Below are positions 8,382 to 16,904 of a stretch of 64,000 nucleotides of DNA, one piece after another; position 1 is the first letter of the stretch, and each line of letters starts with the position of its first letter. The position numbers and the translations under genes were made by a program. Where the stretch lies: assembly GCA_003225055.1 (NCBI GenBank), contig QIAU01000130.1, positions 1 through 64,000 on the forward strand, given 5' to 3'. Origin of the DNA: Acidobacteriota bacterium (GTDB taxonomy: Bacteria > Acidobacteriota > Terriglobia > Terriglobales > Acidobacteriaceae). The notes beneath the pieces were generated by a model that saw only the letters and a list, made by a program, of their open reading frames with translations, ran no database searches and was not told the origin of the DNA.

Positions 8382-9461
8382 TTATTTTGCCGCCGGTTCC
8401 TTTTCCTTCTCCAACTTGTCGAGAATGCCGGTAGCGGCGTCAATCATTTCCGGATCCACCTTGCGGTTACTGGAGACAGCTTCGGCCAGCGGCACGGAGC
8501 CGATTTTGTTGCCGCGCAGGGCGGCCATGTTACCGAACTCGCCGCGATGCACCATGTCAATGGCACCCAGGCCGTACCGCGTGGCTAGCACGCGATCGAA
8601 AGCGCTGGGGGTGCCGCCACGCTGGATGTGTCCGAGCACCACGGAGCGTGTCTCGAATCCGGTACGTTTTTCGATCTCGCGAGCCAGAACGTTGCCAATG
8701 CCCCCCAGACGCTGGTGGCCGAACTCATCCTTGCCGACCTCCTGCACGATGGGTGCGCCATCATGCAATTCCACGTCGGCGGCGAATTTCGCGCCTTCGG
8801 CAGCAACCACGATGCTGAAATAGCGTCCACGGGCATGGCGCTGCCGGATTAACTCTGCCACCTCGTCAATGTCGAAGGGCCGTTCCGGGATGAGAATAAC
8901 GTCTGCCCCTCCACCAATGCCGCTGTAAAGAGCAATCCAGCCGGAATCGCGGCCCATGACTTCGACCACGATGACCCGGTTATGAGCCTCGGCCGTGGTA
9001 TGCACGCGATCGATGGCGCCGGTTGCGATGTTGACGGCGGTGTCGAAACCGAAAGTGAAATCGGTGCCGGCCAAGTCGTTATCGATCGTCTTGGGCACGC
9101 CTACGACTTTGACGCCCTTCTGGTGTAGTTTCAGGGCAACACTTAGCGTGTCGTCTCCGCCGATTGCGACCAGCGCATCGCAACCATGCTTCTTGAGCGC
9201 ATCAATACATTTCTGCAGCCCATCTCCGTGCTTGGCGGGGTTAGTGCGCGAGGTGCGCAGGATGGTGCCGCCCCGCGGCAGAATCCCGCCTACCGTGGAG
9301 AGGTCCAGCGCCATCGTCTTGTCTTCCAGCAGCCCGCGCCAGCCCTCCATGAAGCCGACAAATTCATCCTGGTAATGAAAAACCCCCTTGCGCACTATAG
9401 CTCGGATGACCGCATTCAGGCCGGGACAATCTCCACCCCCAGTAAGGATTCCGACTTTCAT
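8382..9461 (-). CDS. pfp: 6-phosphofructokinase, residues typical of the PPi-dependent type
   Basis: Phosphorylates fructose 6-phosphate at C1 in glycolysis. Two phosphoryl-donor determinants read as in pyrophosphate-dependent enzymes: GGDDT (residues 101-105, with Asp at 104 where ATP-PFKs have Gly) and PKTIDND (Lys at 124 where ATP-PFKs have Gly). PPi use makes the step reversible. Other family blocks are present: LTGGGDCPGLN at the N-terminus, MGRDSGWIAL, IPERPFDID and HIQRGGTPSA. The 434-codon open frame starts too far upstream. The ATG at 9459-9461 has AGGAG seven bases before it and gives 359 residues starting MKVGILTGG. The product could be labelled pfkA by homology, but the residues argue for PPi. 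Confidence 0.92.
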   Translation of the reverse strand: MKVGILTGGGDCPGLNAVIRAIVRKGVFHYQDEFVGFMEGWRGLLEDKTMALDLSTVGGILPRGGTILRTSRTNPAKHGDGLQKCIDALKKHGCDALVAIGGDDTLSVALKLHQKGVKVVGVPKTIDNDLAGTDFTFGFDTAVNIATGAIDRVHTTAEAHNRVIVVEVMGRDSGWIALYSGIGGGADVILIPERPFDIDEVAELIRQRHARGRYFSIVVAAEGAKFAADVELHDGAPIVQEVGKDEFGHQRLGGIGNVLAREIEKRTGFETRSVVLGHIQRGGTPSAFDRVLATRYGLGAIDMVHRGEFGNMAALRGNKIGSVPLAEAVSSNRKVDPEMIDAATGILDKLEKEKEPAAK

Positions 9462-9824
9462 GGGGCTGCTCCTGTCGTGAAAGATGAGTTTACCCGTGGC
9501 AACTGATCCGCCTGGTGCAGTTCCGCACACTCGTCCCCCAGGGCGACATACGAATCTGGCATCGTGGTCGGAACCGTCAAGGTTACCATTAAACCCGTTC
9601 CCCCGCCTCTTTTCCAGATTGCGCCGGATTGCGCGCTCAGGCGCGCCATTCCCCCAAGATACAGATGGAGGCCCATACAACGACAAGCCCCTCGCCCGTC
9701 CAGCCGAGCCCAGCTCGGCGTGATGTTAAGTTGCGTGATCCGGTGTACTTCTTAGTTTTTGGTGAGTGAACACGAACTCACCCAGTCACGTCGTCCGCGC
9801 TGGCTGCTGAGGTAAACTTCTTGC
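9462..9824. other. Intergenic region upstream of pfp and ruvC
   Basis: 363 bases between the divergent pfp and ruvC. Short open frames here lack ribosome sites and protein-like composition. The clearest structure is the inverted repeat at 9761-9782. Confidence 0.45.
9761..9782. promoter_or_regulatory. Inverted repeat upstream of ruvC, possible operator
   Basis: A perfect 7-base inverted repeat, GGTGAGT and ACTCACC with an 8-base spacer, lies about 43 bases before the ruvC start. Size and position fit a dimeric regulator site. It does not match the LexA boxes I know, so SOS control is not claimed. Confidence 0.35.
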
Positions 9825-10328
9825 GTGCGGGTTCTGGGCATCGACTGCGGCACTGAGTACACCGGCTACGGGGTGGTCGAACTTGCTGCTGACGGTGGAC
9901 TCCATTGCTGCGCTTGCGGCGCCATCAAGCTCCGCCCGCGCGATCCTCTGCCCCTACGCCTCTCGGTTGTTTTCGATCGACTATTCGAGATCATTGGCGA
10001 GCATCAGCCTCAGACTGTCGCTATTGAAGAGGTGTTCTATGCCGTGAATGTGAAATCCGCGCTGAAGCTAGGACAAGTGCGCGGGGTAGCCATGCTGGCG
10101 GCTTCTTCGGCAGGACTCGAAGTCGCCGAGTACTCGCCGCTGTCCATCAAGTCGGCGGTAGTCGGTTACGGCAAAGCCGAGAAGCAGCAAGTACAGCAAA
10201 TGGTCGCCCGACTGCTAAATCTGGAAGCGCCACCGGAGTCCCCCGATGCCGCCGATGCCTTGGCCATCGCCATTTGTCATCTGCACACCGCAACCACGCT
10301 CGAACGGCAACGTGCCGCACCCGCCTGA
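9825..10328 (+). CDS. ruvC: Holliday junction resolvase RuvC
   Basis: Cuts four-way DNA junctions symmetrically during recombination, working with RuvAB. The 167-residue length is normal. The catalytic acidic residues are visible: Asp7 in LGIDCGTEYTGYG, Glu in AIEEVFY (E68/E69), and the C-terminal pair in SPDAADALAIA (D141 and D144). The start is a GTG with GAGGT about nine bases upstream. ruvA, ruvB and the commonly adjacent yebC are not next to it. A secreted protein of unknown function follows 129 bases downstream. Confidence 0.96.
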   Translation: MRVLGIDCGTEYTGYGVVELAADGGLHCCACGAIKLRPRDPLPLRLSVVFDRLFEIIGEHQPQTVAIEEVFYAVNVKSALKLGQVRGVAMLAASSAGLEVAEYSPLSIKSAVVGYGKAEKQQVQQMVARLLNLEAPPESPDAADALAIAICHLHTATTLERQRAAPA

Positions 10329-10457
10329 GATGGGCCACGCCTTCCGTTCCAACCCCTGTTCCTCGTCCACGGACTCTGACCCACAGCTTGCACCATCAGC
10401 ATTGCCCCACTCGAGCACACCCGTTTGGCATAATGTCGTTAGGGGAAAGACTCACCC

Positions 10458-11132
10458 ATGGCAGAAGGGTTGCCGAAACGGCTGCCGAAATGGCTTCTCT
10501 TTTTTGCCGTGCTGGTGTCTTTTGGGCTGGCTGCACCAGCGCAGAAGGCTGCCACGATCACGTTTACTCTCGATTTCCCGGGCTCCATCCCAGACCATTA
10601 CTCAATTACCGTTGATTCGAGCGGGCACGCTTCTTACATTTCTGGCGGCAAAAGGAATGCTGACTCCGACTCGGACGATTTCCATTACGACTTCACAATT
10701 TCTGATTGGAATCGGGCTCGCATCTTTGATTTGGCCTCGCGAGCGCGCTATTTCGCCGGCGATATCAATTACGCCAAGCGCGTCGCCAGCACCGGCACCA
10801 AGACCCTATCTTACAAAGACGACGAGCGGAGCACGCACACTACCTACAACTACACCACCAACCAGCCGGTCCAACACCTGACAACAATTTTCCAGAATAT
10901 CTCCACTACTCTTGAGTTCGCCCAGCGGCTGCAATTCGAGCACAAGTACCAGAAGCTGGCCCTGGACGAAGAATTGAAGCGAATGGAAGAAGCAGCCCAG
11001 CAAAGCAGCCTGGAGGAGATACAGGCCGTAGCCCCTATTCTAAAGCAGATCCTCGCCGATTCGTCGGTAATCAATGTGACGCGCGCCCGCGCCGAACACC
11101 TGCTGGCCAAAACTGGAACCGGTTCTCATTGA
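10458..11132 (+). CDS. Secreted hypothetical protein
   Basis: A 224-residue protein with a basic N-terminus (MAEGLPKRLPKW) followed by a hydrophobic core (about 12-27) and an Ala-rich site near AAPAQ, i.e. a signal peptide or membrane anchor. The following region (about 30-150) is Ser/Asp/Thr-rich and beta-like, with FPGSIPDHYSITVDSSG at its start. The last third (about 150-220) is helical, with LALDEELKRMEEA. The start ATG is preceded by AGGGGAAAG about eight bases away. I do not recognise the family. Location is probably periplasmic. Confidence 0.7.
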   Translation: MAEGLPKRLPKWLLFFAVLVSFGLAAPAQKAATITFTLDFPGSIPDHYSITVDSSGHASYISGGKRNADSDSDDFHYDFTISDWNRARIFDLASRARYFAGDINYAKRVASTGTKTLSYKDDERSTHTTYNYTTNQPVQHLTTIFQNISTTLEFAQRLQFEHKYQKLALDEELKRMEEAAQQSSLEEIQAVAPILKQILADSSVINVTRARAEHLLAKTGTGSH

Positions 11133-11304
11133 TCGACTGCGACTGGCAACTCCTCTATCCAGACCACTTGCCGTCAGGCTTCCTGTCTTATTGACACGGC
11201 TCACATCGGGGTGTGACCAACATCCCATTGAGGGCGTCATAATCCAGCTAGCGGCTAGAAGCCAAGGGACTGGGTGTCGGACCTGACGGGAAGGAGAAGT
11301 GACC

Positions 11305-11759
11305 ATGAAAAGCTGGCCAGTCCTGATTCTGGCGCTCGCGTTGCGCACGGCGACCGTGCCGCTTTTCGCATCTCAAAAATCAGAACCGAAATGGGGACGG
11401 GCCCCAGCACGACGTCTCGAAAGAGGCTAAGTTCAAAGGCACTGCGCACGACGTGAAGGACCGGGAATGCCCAAGCAGCGGCCCGGGATGGTTCGCATTT
11501 GATGGTGAAGATCGAAAACAAGATTTACGAAGCTCACCTTGCGCCCACCAAAACCGTCAAAGATTATGAGATTCGCTTCCACCAGGGCGATGAAGTCGAG
11601 ATCACGGGCATCAAGACGATATTTCAAAGTAGCCGCAATCCTGGTGCGCGAAATCAAGCCCGGCACCGGCACTTTCGTCTTTCGCGACCGAAAGGGCAAG
11701 CCGATCTGGCAGACCAGCGCCGCGGGAGGCCGGCGCCAGCCGGCGCCCACCCGCTTTAG
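11305..11759 (+). pseudogene. Frameshifted small exported OB-like protein gene
   Basis: The gene starts properly, with an AAGGAG ribosome site and an ATG at 11305, and encodes a signal peptide (WPVLILALALR) in the first frame. It then needs at least three frame changes to remain homologous. The first is near a five-A run around 11375, leading to KEAKFKGTAHDVKDREC. The second is near a GGG run around 11487, leading to GSHLMVKIENKIYEAHLAP and GDEVEITGIK. The third is near 11625, leading to AAILVREIKPGTGTFVFRD and KGKPIW. Read together these give a small secreted OB-like protein of a type common in this phylum, ending in the usual 'LRD..G.P.W' tail. Indels at short homopolymers could be mutations or sequence errors; three in 450 bases favours decay. 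Confidence 0.7.
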
Positions 11760-14700
11760 TGGTTGTTGCTTTCGCCTGCCGCTTTGGAAGCTGTGGCTTC
11801 GCTCTCTGACGGCGCGATATAGATTGCCGGAACGCTCTCCTTCCTCATCATTTCATTCAATGCCACCAGGTCAGTGGACATGATGTTCTTCCACTGGGCA
11901 ATCAAGGGCGCCACTTCCTGACTGAGCGCGTCGAAGGCCTCGAATTGCTGCTTGGTGGGGGCAGCGTCGGTTTCCACGCTGAACGCCAGACCGTGGAGCT
12001 GTTCGTCGGCCATGTTGGGAAAATTCAGGTTGGCCTCAGAACTTTTCGCGTTCACTTGCAACAGGCGCTCTTCGATGGGAGCCATTTTCTTGTCAATGGC
12101 ATCGCTGCTGTCGGAAATAGGCTTGAAGCGCACTCCTTCCAGTCGGCCGTGCAAAGAGTGAAGCTGCATGCGCGTTTCGCGAATCTCGCGTACAGTGTCA
12201 TGCAGATCGCTGAGCACGCCTCGAATCTTGAGCTCCAGATCGAACTCCTTTTCGATGTCGGCGGCCGGCACGCTAACCCGCGGATCCATCTTCAGTGCCA
12301 GCGGAACGGTGAGGCTCTTCCCCTCCGCGGTAAGACGAACCTGGTAATTTCCCGGAGGCGCCATCGGCCCCTTGGAGCGATACTCGGCGCCCACCTCGCC
12401 GGGCAATTTGTGCGGACCCTGATAACGCAGGTCCCAGGCGAAGCGATTCATGCCGGCTTCGGCGGGAATCTTCTCCTGCGGAGGCTCCAGATCCGGCCAC
12501 TCGGGCGGCGTCTCGGCTTCCTTCTTTTCGACACTGGAGTACTGGCGCACTACCGTGCCTTGCGCGTCGAGAATTTCCAGGGTGACTTCACCCTTGGGAG
12601 CGGTTTTAAAATAGTAGGAAACCAGAGCGCCCCGCGGCGGATTGTGTCCCACCGGCTGGCGGCGCTCGAAGTCTTCAGGCCAGTGCAGCCGGTATGTGGT
12701 ACCCGGCTTGTAGAGGATGACCGGCGCACTCGCGGCCTGGGCGCTGAGCTGCCGTAAGGGCGTGATATCGTCGAGTATCCAGAAAGAACGCCCGTGCGTG
12801 GCAACAACCAGATCATTGTTCTTGACCACCAGGTCGTGGATCGGAGTGGTCGGCAGGTTCAACTGGAGCGGCTGCCAGTTCGCGCCATTATCCCAGGAAA
12901 CGTAGACTCCCGTTTCGGTTCCGGCATAGAGCAGACCCTTCTGCCCCGGATCTTCGCGGACCGCGTGCACGTAAGCGCCGTCGGGAACGCCGTTGGTGAT
13001 TTTCGTCCAGCTCTTTCCCAAATCTGCGGTTCGGTAGATGTAAGGCCTCAGATCATCGAGTTTGTGACAGTCCAGCGCCACGTAAGCGGCGCCGGCGTCA
13101 TGTGGTGACGCATCGATCAAGCTCACCAGGCTCCACTCGGGCATGCCTTTCGGTGTGACGTTGGCCCAACTCTTGCCGCCGTCGCGCGTGACTTCGACCA
13201 GGCCGTCATCCGTGCCAGCCCAGAGCACGTCTTTCTGCGCAGGCGATTCGGCGATCGTGAACACCGTGTCGTAGTACTCGACGCTGGTGTTGTCCTTGGT
13301 AATCGGGCCTCCAGAGGGCTCCTGCTTCGTCCTGTCGTTGCGGGTCAGATCGGAACTGATCGGGGTCCAACTCATACCGTGATCCGTGCTCTTAAACACC
13401 ACCTGCGCTGTCGTATAGACAACATCCGCATCGTGGGGAGAAATCAGGATAGGATGCGTCCACCCCAGGCGGTATTTCATGTCCTTGGCACCGTGGCCGG
13501 AGTAGTCGACGGGCCAGACGGTGATGTCCTGCGCCTGCATCGTGCGCCTGTCCCAACGCGTGAGATATCCATTGCCGGAGCCGGCATAAACGATGTTCGC
13601 GTCGCGTGGATCGGGGACAACGTAGCCGCTCTCGCCGCCACCTACGTCATACCAATGCTGGCGGCCGATGTAGCCGTCGTCGGTGCGGCTGGCAATGCCA
13701 ACCGTGCTGTTGTCCTGTTGTGCTCCGTAGAGGTAGTAGAGGAACTGGTTATCGGTAGCAACGTGGTAGAACTGGGCGGTCGGCTGGTTGTACTGGGTGG
13801 TCCAGGTCTTGCCGCCATCGACGCTCACCGTCGCCCCCCCATCATTACCGTTAATCATGCGCTCGGGATCAATGGGGTCGATCCAGAGGGCGTGATGGTC
13901 GCCATGCGGAGCGGGCAGTAGATTTAGCGTCTTGCCGCCGTCTGTAGAGCGGAACATCCCGGTATTGAGCATGTAGACTGTGTCCACGCTCCTCGGATCG
14001 GCAAAGATGTGCGTGAAATACCAGGCACGTTGAGTGAGACGCTGATCGTCGTTCACTTTGGTCCAAGTGTCGCCGCCATCGTCGGAGCGGTAGAGGCCGC
14101 TGGCGTCCTTCGCTTCCGTAAGCGCGTATACGCGGTTGGAATCGCCGCCCGACACCGAAACTCCGATTCGTCCCATGATGCTGGTCGGCAGGCCCTTGCC
14201 GTCGAGATGCTTCCAGGTGGTGCCGCCATCCACTGATTTATACAGGCCGCTTCCCGGGCCGCCGCTTTCCAGACTCCACGGCGTGCGCCGTACCTGATAG
14301 AGCGCCGCAAATAAGACATTGGGGTTATGTGGGTCGAACACGACGTCAATGGCGCCGGTGTGGTCATCTTTATAGAGAACTTTCTCCCAGTTCTTGCCGC
14401 CATCCAGCGTCCGATACACGCCGCGATCAGGATTGGGTCCATAGGCGTGCCCAAGAGCGGCCACGTAGACGATGTCAGGGTTGCGCGGGTGAACGATAAG
14501 CGCGCCGATATGCTGGGTACCCTTCAGGCCGACGTTTGTCCAGGTCTTCCCGCCATCGGTGGATTTATAAACTCCATTTCCGTATGAGATGTTCCCGCGG
14601 ATACAGGCTTCGCCGGAGCCGACATAAATGACGCTGGGATTGGAGTCAGCCACGGCGATGGCGCCAATCGAGGAAATCGGCTCTTTATCGAAAAGCGGCG

Positions 14701-14953
14701 TCCAGCTGTGGCCGCCGTTGGTGGTGCGCCACACCCCTCCGCCGACTCCGCCGAAGTAAAAGGTCGTGGGATCGCCCGGCACTCCGGCCACCGCCAGAAC
14801 ACGGCCGCCGCGATAGGGGCCGACGGAACGCCATTTCATGCCTTTGAATAGGCTCTCGTTGTATTGCTCGGCGGCCCAGGCACTCTGACAAAATACCGAC
14901 AGGAGAATCAATGCAGCGGCGCGGAGAAACACACACCAACGACTGTGGCTCAT
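11756..14953 (-). CDS. Secreted sortilin/VPS10-type BNR-repeat protein
   Basis: A 1065-residue exported protein with a signal peptide ending near SAWA-AE. Residues 35-700 are beta-propeller repeats with many Asp-box (BNR) motifs: STDGGKTW, TLDGGKNW, SVDGGTTW, SDDGGDTW, TRDGGKSW, NGGHSW. The pattern matches the large 'glycosyl hydrolase / sortilin-like' family abundant in Acidobacteriota and Bacteroidota. Hydrolase activity has not been established for it and no catalytic residues stand out. The C-terminal 300 residues start with an Ig-like/FlgD-type segment (VTLEILDAQGTVVR) and end in helices. The start has AAAGGAG about ten bases upstream. The 3' end overlaps the convergent pseudogene by four bases. 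Confidence 0.88.
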   Translation of the reverse strand: MSHSRWCVFLRAAALILLSVFCQSAWAAEQYNESLFKGMKWRSVGPYRGGRVLAVAGVPGDPTTFYFGGVGGGVWRTTNGGHSWTPLFDKEPISSIGAIAVADSNPSVIYVGSGEACIRGNISYGNGVYKSTDGGKTWTNVGLKGTQHIGALIVHPRNPDIVYVAALGHAYGPNPDRGVYRTLDGGKNWEKVLYKDDHTGAIDVVFDPHNPNVLFAALYQVRRTPWSLESGGPGSGLYKSVDGGTTWKHLDGKGLPTSIMGRIGVSVSGGDSNRVYALTEAKDASGLYRSDDGGDTWTKVNDDQRLTQRAWYFTHIFADPRSVDTVYMLNTGMFRSTDGGKTLNLLPAPHGDHHALWIDPIDPERMINGNDGGATVSVDGGKTWTTQYNQPTAQFYHVATDNQFLYYLYGAQQDNSTVGIASRTDDGYIGRQHWYDVGGGESGYVVPDPRDANIVYAGSGNGYLTRWDRRTMQAQDITVWPVDYSGHGAKDMKYRLGWTHPILISPHDADVVYTTAQVVFKSTDHGMSWTPISSDLTRNDRTKQEPSGGPITKDNTSVEYYDTVFTIAESPAQKDVLWAGTDDGLVEVTRDGGKSWANVTPKGMPEWSLVSLIDASPHDAGAAYVALDCHKLDDLRPYIYRTADLGKSWTKITNGVPDGAYVHAVREDPGQKGLLYAGTETGVYVSWDNGANWQPLQLNLPTTPIHDLVVKNNDLVVATHGRSFWILDDITPLRQLSAQAASAPVILYKPGTTYRLHWPEDFERRQPVGHNPPRGALVSYYFKTAPKGEVTLEILDAQGTVVRQYSSVEKKEAETPPEWPDLEPPQEKIPAEAGMNRFAWDLRYQGPHKLPGEVGAEYRSKGPMAPPGNYQVRLTAEGKSLTVPLALKMDPRVSVPAADIEKEFDLELKIRGVLSDLHDTVREIRETRMQLHSLHGRLEGVRFKPISDSSDAIDKKMAPIEERLLQVNAKSSEANLNFPNMADEQLHGLAFSVETDAAPTKQQFEAFDALSQEVAPLIAQWKNIMSTDLVALNEMMRKESVPAIYIAPSESEATASKAAGESNNH

Positions 14954-15088
14954 AAACGCTTTTCTCCTTTGACCATCAATGGGTTAACTATCTTACTACG
15001 TTGCGCGTGAGCACGGGATGTGGCAAGCAGTCGAGTCAGTCGAGCGGTGACCAGCGGTCAACGGGGCAGCGGTAAATCGCAGGAAGGA

Positions 15089-15541
15089 TCAGGAAGAGAA
15101 ACTCGACGCGCCGCGCTTCGAATAGAGCAACAAGATGGCGGAAAGCAGGGTAATCGTGAAAATGAGGGTTAGGGACGAGAGGCAGAGAATGCACCAGACG
15201 GCCAGGACGAAAGCTTCCACATAGGTGAGATACAGGGCAAATGCCAGGCCTGCCAGAGCGCCCACAAGGAGCATGACCGGCGTTTCGGCCTTCGTTCGAT
15301 AGAGGGTCGCCAACGCCAATAGCGCGAGATATCCGACCACTCCGATCAGGGCTACAGGAACTCCCATCACCACCGAGTACGCGCTGCGGTTGACCACGTC
15401 GCAATTAAAGGTCTCGCCGAAATCGCAGTAGGAGGTCTTGGACTTGGCGTAGTGGTGGGCGAGTGAAACACTCGAGACGGCTATCCCCGCGACTGCGAGC
15501 AGCGCAATCACCCCCAGGATGCGGCGGGAGCGATCGCTCAT
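15089..15541 (-). CDS. Vitamin K epoxide reductase (VKOR) family protein
   Basis: An integral membrane thiol oxidase that reoxidises a periplasmic DsbA/thioredoxin-like partner and passes electrons to quinone. Four or five membrane helices are visible in 150 residues. Both redox pairs of the family are present: the loop cysteines C39 and C47 (YCDFGETFNCDVV) and the membrane CxxC at C117/C120 (WCILC). The Ser/Tyr-containing stretch after the loop (NRSAYS) is also typical. The open frame begins four codons earlier, but the ATG at 15539-15541 overlaps the stop of the upstream thioredoxin-like gene (ATGA). The two are therefore translationally coupled and very likely work as a pair. Confidence 0.9.
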   Translation of the reverse strand: MSDRSRRILGVIALLAVAGIAVSSVSLAHHYAKSKTSYCDFGETFNCDVVNRSAYSVVMGVPVALIGVVGYLALLALATLYRTKAETPVMLLVGALAGLAFALYLTYVEAFVLAVWCILCLSSLTLIFTITLLSAILLLYSKRGASSFSS

Positions 15542-15957
15542 GGCAGGCTGCATCCGGCTTTGTCGCTTATGGCCTCCAGGGGCAGCGTCCCCTCATGCCG
15601 TTCGCCACGAAACTGCCAGGTGGGGAACAGCTTCACCCCGGCATCTTTGCAGCTCGGTTGCTCACCGCGCTGTCCTTTGATGCCACATTCAATGTAGGGC
15701 ACGTATTTGAAGGCGGCCCCGAACATCTCCTTCTGCTCTGCGCAGTGCTCGCACCAGTAAAGCCCGTACATGGTGACATTCTTGCCCGCCAGGCATCTGG
15801 CGAACCCGTCGTAGCGATGCTCGTGCTTGTACTTGGCCGTGAACCCGACGCTGCCGGCCACGACCACGATCACCGCTATGATCGCAATCTTCCTGAGGGG
15901 CAGAGGTTGGGGCTGCTTCTCGCGTTCTTGTTGCCGTCGTCTTCTCGCTTCGGACAT
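15538..15957 (-). CDS. Membrane-anchored thioredoxin-like protein, VKOR partner
   Basis: A 139-residue protein with a charged cytoplasmic N-terminus (1-22), one transmembrane anchor (about 23-41) and a periplasmic thioredoxin-fold domain. The active site is YWCEHC (C69/C72), and a cis-Pro loop is seen at KLFPTWQF. Two more cysteines (YIECGIKG and PSCKDAG) may form a second disulfide. Fused VKOR-thioredoxin proteins are known in other bacteria; here the two parts are separate genes with a four-base overlap. The expected role is disulfide formation in exported proteins. It lies 44 bases downstream of the DAG-kinase-like gene and could be the end of the same transcript. Confidence 0.88.
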   Translation of the reverse strand: MSEARRRRQQEREKQPQPLPLRKIAIIAVIVVVAGSVGFTAKYKHEHRYDGFARCLAGKNVTMYGLYWCEHCAEQKEMFGAAFKYVPYIECGIKGQRGEQPSCKDAGVKLFPTWQFRGERHEGTLPLEAISDKAGCSLP

Positions 15958-16001
15958 CTCGTTTTTGGTCGTTCCCTCTGATCTGTGTGGCGGATCACTC
16001 T

Positions 16002-16904
16002 TTATACTACGACATCCAACGCTGAAGGCAGCACATCGAGAGTCTCACAATGCAAGCTCAGTACTTCGCCGTCCACCATCACGTCGACCGGGCCATCCAA
16101 ATAAAAATCAATTCGACGGACAGCGCGCCGCGACGCCAAGGGATGATTGATGTGGGTTCCGTCGTAGAGGGTCGGCAGATTGCGAATTAGACCCAGCCGC
16201 CCAATCGGCCCCCAGCGAACGTACTCGATGAGACCGTCATTTACTTCCGCTCTGGGTGCAATCATCATTGTGCCGCCGGTGAATTTGCTGTTATTGAACG
16301 TCAGGAATAAACAACGGCGGCGGTCGATCTCAGCTTCACCTTCTGCATGCAAGGGAAACGGGCGACGATCCAGGCGCGCCAGGCAGGTGAAAACGGCCAT
16401 GACATACCCAAGCTGCCCGAGACGATTAAAACGGCGAGCCCGCATGGCGGCGACGTCAGCCGTGAAACCTAAGCTCAGCAAATTAATGTAGTGGAGCACT
16501 CCGCCCTGGTGCCTGAGGCGAAGCACGTCGCAGGGTCGAACTCTTTGAGCCAGCAAAGCTTGAATCGCGTGCTCGACTCCCTGGTCGCTGAAATCCCGCA
16601 GGAACGAGTTTCCCGTGCCGAGAGGTAAGAAGGCGAGTGCCGGTCGGTCCCCGTTCTGGGCGGCCGGGAACAGGCCGTTAACAATCTCGTAAGAGGTGCC
16701 GTCCCCCCCGACCGCCAGAAAACGACGGCATCCGCGGGAATAGGCGTCGCGAGCGAGTTCTGTAGCCTGGCCGGGTGCTCGGGTTTCAACTACCTCGAGC
16801 CGAATGCCGGCGGCGCGGACCTGATCCAGGGCTGGCCCCACCAGTTTGCGGCAGCGCCCGCCGCCAGCAGCCGGATTGACGACCGCCAGCAAGGCGTCGC
16901 TCAC
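16002..16904 (-). CDS. Diacylglycerol/lipid kinase family protein (DAGK catalytic domain)
   Basis: A 300-residue protein of the DagK/YegS/sphingosine-kinase family, which phosphorylates lipid hydroxyls with ATP. Seen: VNPAAGGGR near the N-terminus, the nucleotide-binding AVGGDGT (about residues 63-69), [13 protein letters not shown], the middle block [13 protein letters not shown], and the C-terminal DGEVLSL. The start is a GTG that overlaps the stop of the acyl-AMP ligase (GTGA), so it is coupled to the lipid block. In that context a lipid alcohol or diacylglycerol-like intermediate is the likely substrate. This is inference, since the family also includes kinases of unrelated lipids. Confidence 0.9.
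   Translation of the reverse strand: MSDALLAVVNPAAGGGRCRKLVGPALDQVRAAGIRLEVVETRAPGQATELARDAYSRGCRRFLAVGGDGTSYEIVNGLFPAAQNGDRPALAFLPLGTGNSFLRDFSDQGVEHAIQALLAQRVRPCDVLRLRHQGGVLHYINLLSLGFTADVAAMRARRFNRLGQLGYVMAVFTCLARLDRRPFPLHAEGEAEIDRRRCLFLTFNNSKFTGGTMMIAPRAEVNDGLIEYVRWGPIGRLGLIRNLPTLYDGTHINHPLASRRAVRRIDFYLDGPVDVMVDGEVLSLHCETLDVLPSALDVVV

Noticed and set aside
9484-9723. Small plus-strand frame between pfp and ruvC
   Set aside because: No ribosome site and low-complexity Pro/Arg composition typical of GC-rich non-coding frames.
9761-9782. LexA/SOS box upstream of ruvC
   Set aside because: The palindrome does not match the Proteobacterial or Gram-positive LexA consensus; recorded only as a possible operator.
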